The notes under the pieces were generated by a model. It made no database searches and had not been told where the DNA came from. It worked only from the letters and a program-made list of their open reading frames with translations. Positions 60,968 through 64,000 of a stretch of 64,000 bases of DNA are shown piece after piece. A program made the position numbers and the translations under genes. The stretch is taken from positions 1,984,001 to 2,048,000 of the forward strand of contig NZ_JBNAMV010000004.1 in the NCBI RefSeq assembly GCF_049705945.1, written 5' to 3'. The stretch's first letter is position 1. Every line of letters begins with the position of its first letter. This DNA comes from Salarchaeum japonicum_A (GTDB lineage Archaea; Halobacteriota; Halobacteria; Halobacteriales; Halobacteriaceae).

Positions 60968-62650
60968 ATGTTCGACGACGACGACCTCGCGAGTATCCGC
61001 GAGGCGAAATCGGAGTGGGAAGCGGAGACGCTCGACCCCGTGCTCGACCGGTTCGGCGAACGCAAGGAGGAGTTCGACACCGACACCGGCGGGCAGACGG
61101 TCGACCGCCTCTACACGCCGGACGACGTGAGCGACCTCGACTATCGGGAGGACATCGGGTTCCCGGGCGAAGACCCCTACACGCGCGGCGTCTACTCCAC
61201 GGGCTACCGCGGCCGCCTCTGGACGATGCGGCAGTACGCGGGCTTCGGAACCCCCGAGGAGACGAACGAGCGCTTCCGCTACCTCATCGACCAGGGGTCG
61301 TCCGGGCTGTCGATGGCGTTCGACCTCCCGACCCAGATGGGATACGATTCGGATGCGGCGATGAGCGCGGGCGAGGTCGGGAAGTCCGGCGTCGCCATCG
61401 ACACGCTCGCGGACTTCGAGAAGGTGTTCGACGGCATCCCGCTCGACGAAGTCTCGACGTCGATGACCATCAACGCCCCCGCGAGCGTGTTGCTCGCGAT
61501 GTACATCGCCGTGGGCGACAAACAGGGCGTCGACCGCGAGGAGTTGCGCGGCACCATCCAGAACGACGTGCTCAAGGAGTACGTCGCGCGCAACACCTAC
61601 ATCTATCCGCCGGAGCCGTCGATGCGAATCATCACGGACATCTTCGAGTTCTGCGCGCAGGAGACGCCGAACTTCAACACCATCTCGATTTCGGGCTACC
61701 ATATCCGGGAGGCGGGGTCGACGGCCGCGCAGGAGGTCGCGTTCACGCTCGGGAACGGCATCGAGTACGTCGAAGCCGCGCTCGACGCCGGCCTCGACGT
61801 GGACGACTTCGCGCCCCAGCTCAGCTTCTTCTTCAACGCCCACAACAACATCTTGGAGGAGGCGGCGAAGTTCCGCGCCGCGCGCCGGATGTGGGCGCAA
61901 ATCATGGAGGAACGCTTCGACGCGGACGACCCGCAGTCGAAGCAGTTGAAGTTCCACACGCAGACCGCGGGGTCGACGCTGACCGCCCAACAGATAGAGA
62001 ACAACGTCGTGCGCGTTGCGTACCAGGCGCTCGCCGCCGTACTCGGCGGAACGCAGAGCCTGCACACGAACGGGAAGGACGAGGCGCTGTCGCTCCCGAC
62101 CGAGAAGTCGGTGCGGACGGCGCTACGCACCCAGCAGATTCTCGCGCACGAGTCGGGCGCGGCGGACACCATCGACCCGCTCGCCGGCAGTTACTACGTC
62201 GAATCCCTCACGGACGACATCGAGGACGAGGCGTTCGACCTCCTCGACACCGTGGACGACAAGGGCGGGATGCTGTCCGCCATCCAGCAGCAGTGGGTGC
62301 AGCGCCAGATTCAGGACGTGGCGTACGAGCGCCAGCAGGAGATCGAGGACGGCGAGCGCACCATCGTCGGCGTGAACGAGTTCGAGGTGGACGACGAACC
62401 CGAAGTCGACATCGAGGAGGTCACCGAGGAGGACGAGAAGCGCAAGATCGGCGGGCTCGAGGACGTCAAGGAGGACCGGGACGACGGCGAGGTCGAGGAG
62501 CGACTCGCGGCGCTCCGCGAGGCCGCGGAGGGCGACGAGAACCTCATGCCGCACATCGTCGCCGCCGTGAAGGCGTACGCGACGGTCGGCGAGATATGTA
62601 ACGTCCTCCGGGACGTGTTCGGCGAGTACCAGCCCGGCACCGCACTCTAA
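60968..62650 (+). CDS. Methylmalonyl-CoA mutase, large (catalytic) subunit
   Basis: 560 aa. TIM-barrel catalytic domain: PYTRGVYSTGYRGRLWTMRQYAGFG, SMTINAPASVLLAMYI, ISGYHIREAGSTAAQEVAF, NNVVRVAYQALAAVLGGTQSLHTN. The B12-binding domain is missing, as in split archaeal enzymes whose small subunit is a separate gene (not in this window). Links propionyl-CoA to succinyl-CoA with the adjacent epimerase. Confidence 0.93.
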   Translation: MFDDDDLASIREAKSEWEAETLDPVLDRFGERKEEFDTDTGGQTVDRLYTPDDVSDLDYREDIGFPGEDPYTRGVYSTGYRGRLWTMRQYAGFGTPEETNERFRYLIDQGSSGLSMAFDLPTQMGYDSDAAMSAGEVGKSGVAIDTLADFEKVFDGIPLDEVSTSMTINAPASVLLAMYIAVGDKQGVDREELRGTIQNDVLKEYVARNTYIYPPEPSMRIITDIFEFCAQETPNFNTISISGYHIREAGSTAAQEVAFTLGNGIEYVEAALDAGLDVDDFAPQLSFFFNAHNNILEEAAKFRAARRMWAQIMEERFDADDPQSKQLKFHTQTAGSTLTAQQIENNVVRVAYQALAAVLGGTQSLHTNGKDEALSLPTEKSVRTALRTQQILAHESGAADTIDPLAGSYYVESLTDDIEDEAFDLLDTVDDKGGMLSAIQQQWVQRQIQDVAYERQQEIEDGERTIVGVNEFEVDDEPEVDIEEVTEEDEKRKIGGLEDVKEDRDDGEVEERLAALREAAEGDENLMPHIVAAVKAYATVGEICNVLRDVFGEYQPGTAL

Positions 62651-62682
62651 GGTTTATCCACGCGTCGCCCCCAGTTCGCGGT

Positions 62683-63069
62683 ATGCGTCTCGACCACGTC
62701 GGCGTCGCCACTCAGGACGCCGCCAGCCTCGCAGCACAGTACGCCTCGCTGTTCGACGCCGAAATCGTCCACGAGGAGGAGTTCGACGGCATGAACGTCT
62801 GCTTTCTCGACCTCGGGAACGCCTACCTCGAACTCCTCGAACCCACGGGCGAGGAGACGACTATCGGGAGATACCTCGACGAGAACGGACCGGGGATGCA
62901 CCATGTCGCGTTCATCACGGACGACATCGAGGCAGCGCTCGCGAACGCGCGCGAGGACGGCGTCTCACTCGTGGACGAAGAACCGCGGGAGGGAGCGTGG
63001 GGGCACACGGTCGCGTTCCTCCACCCACGGGACACGGGCGGCGTGCTCGTGGAGTACGTCGAGCACTAG
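62683..63069 (+). CDS. mce: Methylmalonyl-CoA epimerase
   Basis: 128 aa VOC-fold enzyme; RLDHVGVAT (metal His4), LELLEPTGEET, MHHVAFITDD (His) and VLVEYVEH (Glu). Converts (S)- to (R)-methylmalonyl-CoA. Follows the mutase by 32 nt, likely the same transcript. Confidence 0.93.
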   Translation: MRLDHVGVATQDAASLAAQYASLFDAEIVHEEEFDGMNVCFLDLGNAYLELLEPTGEETTIGRYLDENGPGMHHVAFITDDIEAALANAREDGVSLVDEEPREGAWGHTVAFLHPRDTGGVLVEYVEH

Positions 63070-63587
63070 TCGTCGCCCGCGGCGGACGCCAACCGCTCGG
63101 AGAGGTGGGGGCCGACCTCCGCCGGCGGTCGCGCGAACCACTGCGCGTCCTCGATACCGGGGCCGAGTTCGACGTCTGTTTCGAACGTCTCGGCCTCGAA
63201 GAACACCCAGAGGCCGGTGACGCCGTCGCCGCCGTCGACCAACGTGAACTCGCGTTCGATGGCCGCGAACGCGTCCACGACCGTGCACTCGATTCCCGCT
63301 TGGTCGGCGACGTACTGCGTGCCGGCGGCGGCGTGCGTGTCGTTCCGGGAGAGGCTGCCGCCGGGCGCGTCCCAGGCTTCCTCGCCCGTCTCGCGGACGA
63401 GGAGGAATTCGTTTTCGTGTGAGACGAGGACGCGCGTGCCGCCGAGTTCGCCGTTGTCCGCGGCGTTCATGCACTCGACGTACATCTCGCGCGGAACGGG
63501 CGTCGACTCGCGGTGGACTGGTACCTCCCCGTAGACGTCTTCGAGTCGGTCCAGAACTCGGTTCACGTCGTGTTCGGGGTCGTCCAT
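63066..63587 (-). CDS. Nudix-fold protein with degenerate catalytic box
   Basis: 173 aa. Fold matches haloarchaeal Nudix proteins (RVLVSHENEFLLVRETGEEAW), but the box reads GGSLSRNDTHAAAGTQYVADQAGI: the first Glu is not in place, REUxEE has become QYVADQ. Catalysis as a Nudix hydrolase is doubtful. It overlaps the epimerase end by 4 nt. Confidence 0.72.
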   Translation of the reverse strand: MDDPEHDVNRVLDRLEDVYGEVPVHRESTPVPREMYVECMNAADNGELGGTRVLVSHENEFLLVRETGEEAWDAPGGSLSRNDTHAAAGTQYVADQAGIECTVVDAFAAIEREFTLVDGGDGVTGLWVFFEAETFETDVELGPGIEDAQWFARPPAEVGPHLSERLASAAGDD

Positions 63588-63638
63588 TCCAGGGTCTGGG
63601 TGGACGAATGGTCGGAGAAAACTTAAACTCGTTCCCCG

Positions 63639-64000
63639 TTACCCGAACGATTCTATCTTCGCGTCGTTGGACTCGATACCGCGGTCCTCGAGGAGGTCCG
63701 CGACCTCTCGCACGAAGTCACTGAACCCGTACACGAACACCTGACCGCCGACCGCGGCGAGCGCGGCGTCCACCGCGGGCCCGAGGTCGTCGCCGACGAG
63801 GAACACGTCCGCGCCGTGGTCGGCGAGGCTGGCGAGGCGGTCCGTGTGCGCGTGTACATCGTCGAGATAGACGACCGCGACCTCGCCGCCGTCCTGCACG
63901 ACGCGCTCGGCGATGCCGACCGCGGGGCCGACGCCGGGGCCGCCGACGACGAGCGTCACTTCGCGTTCGCCTTCGTAGAACGCGTGCCCGAACGGGCCGT
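63639..64000 (-). CDS. FAD/NAD(P)-binding oxidoreductase (ferredoxin-reductase-like), C-terminal part
   Basis: Open at the window edge; about 120 codons visible. GPFGHAFYEGEREVTLVVGGPGVGPAVGIAERV is the flavin/NAD(P) junction of FNR-type reductases, followed by a pyridine-nucleotide domain (VAVVYLDDVHAHTDR; VFVYGFSDFVREVADLL). A shorter reading from GTG 63959 would cut the conserved GPFG. Confidence 0.78.
   Translation of the reverse strand, partial: GPFGHAFYEGEREVTLVVGGPGVGPAVGIAERVVQDGGEVAVVYLDDVHAHTDRLASLADHGADVFLVGDDLGPAVDAALAAVGGQVFVYGFSDFVREVADLLEDRGIESNDAKIESFG

Overview
The window is chromosomal DNA of a haloarchaeon (class Halobacteria). The evidence is the high GC with strong G/C bias at codon third positions, very acidic proteins, archaeal information genes (L44e, S27e, aIF2-alpha, Nop10, PolB, Mre11-Rad50, PAN, XPB-Bax1), Tat-type lipoproteins, an initiator tRNA with an A1:U72 pair, and an intron-containing tRNA-Gln. 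Many starts lie about 25-30 nt behind an AT-rich TATA-like box, as in leaderless archaeal transcription. I cannot name the genus. No prophage, insertion sequence or CRISPR array was found. The region reads as stable core genome with a few accessory genes.

Layout. 1-2573: end of a dipeptide/oligopeptide ABC operon (DppC-D-F). 2631-7339: Hsp31/PfpI-like protein, initiator tRNA-Met, DUF2298 membrane protein, two haloarchaeal hypotheticals. 7435-9619: translation/RNP operon rpl44e-rps27e-aIF2a-nop10-PAC2. 9674-14386: winged-helix regulator, threonine synthase, a DtxR/MntR-like regulator coupled to a TMEM165/GDT1 cation transporter, HD hydrolase. 14554-17480: intron-containing tRNA-Gln, HNH protein, short DtxR-like regulator and ferritin-like protein separated by a run of hairpins, GNAT. 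17515-21125: sufCBD. 21275-29897: SDR, PolB, three small genes, mre11-rad50 and a small HTH protein. 30009-32199: PAN and an AAC(3)-like acetyltransferase. 32298-37917: branched-chain amino-acid ABC system, with the binding protein convergent to livHMGF. 37990-45402: tiny membrane proteins, GNAT, bactofilin, CNNM/CorC transporter, YchF-type GTPase, CinA-like domain, UbiA prenyltransferase, aminotransferase. 45615-45774: a second hairpin array. 45778-51479: PAC2 protein, a split m5C methyltransferase, Bax1, a lipoprotein, XPB and a small membrane protein. 51564-55436: grpE-dnaK-dnaJ. 55716-64000: AMP-binding fragment, Nudix, acyl-CoA synthetase, GNAT, YHS-containing permease, methylmalonyl-CoA mutase and epimerase, degenerate Nudix, and a flavoprotein reductase running off the edge.

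Functional links. Proteasome/proteostasis genes recur (PAN, two PAC2 proteins, GrpE-DnaK-DnaJ, Hsp31-like). Metal homeostasis appears twice (DtxR+TMEM165; DtxR+ferritin-like) near suf. DNA repair is represented by Mre11-Rad50 and XPB-Bax1. Acyl-CoA metabolism is represented by the synthetase, mutase and epimerase.

The most unusual structure is a set of intergenic arrays of different short perfect hairpins, mostly with 3-nt loops. Two are clear (16311-16413 and 45615-45774), with weaker relatives at other spacers. The stems differ in sequence while the geometry repeats.
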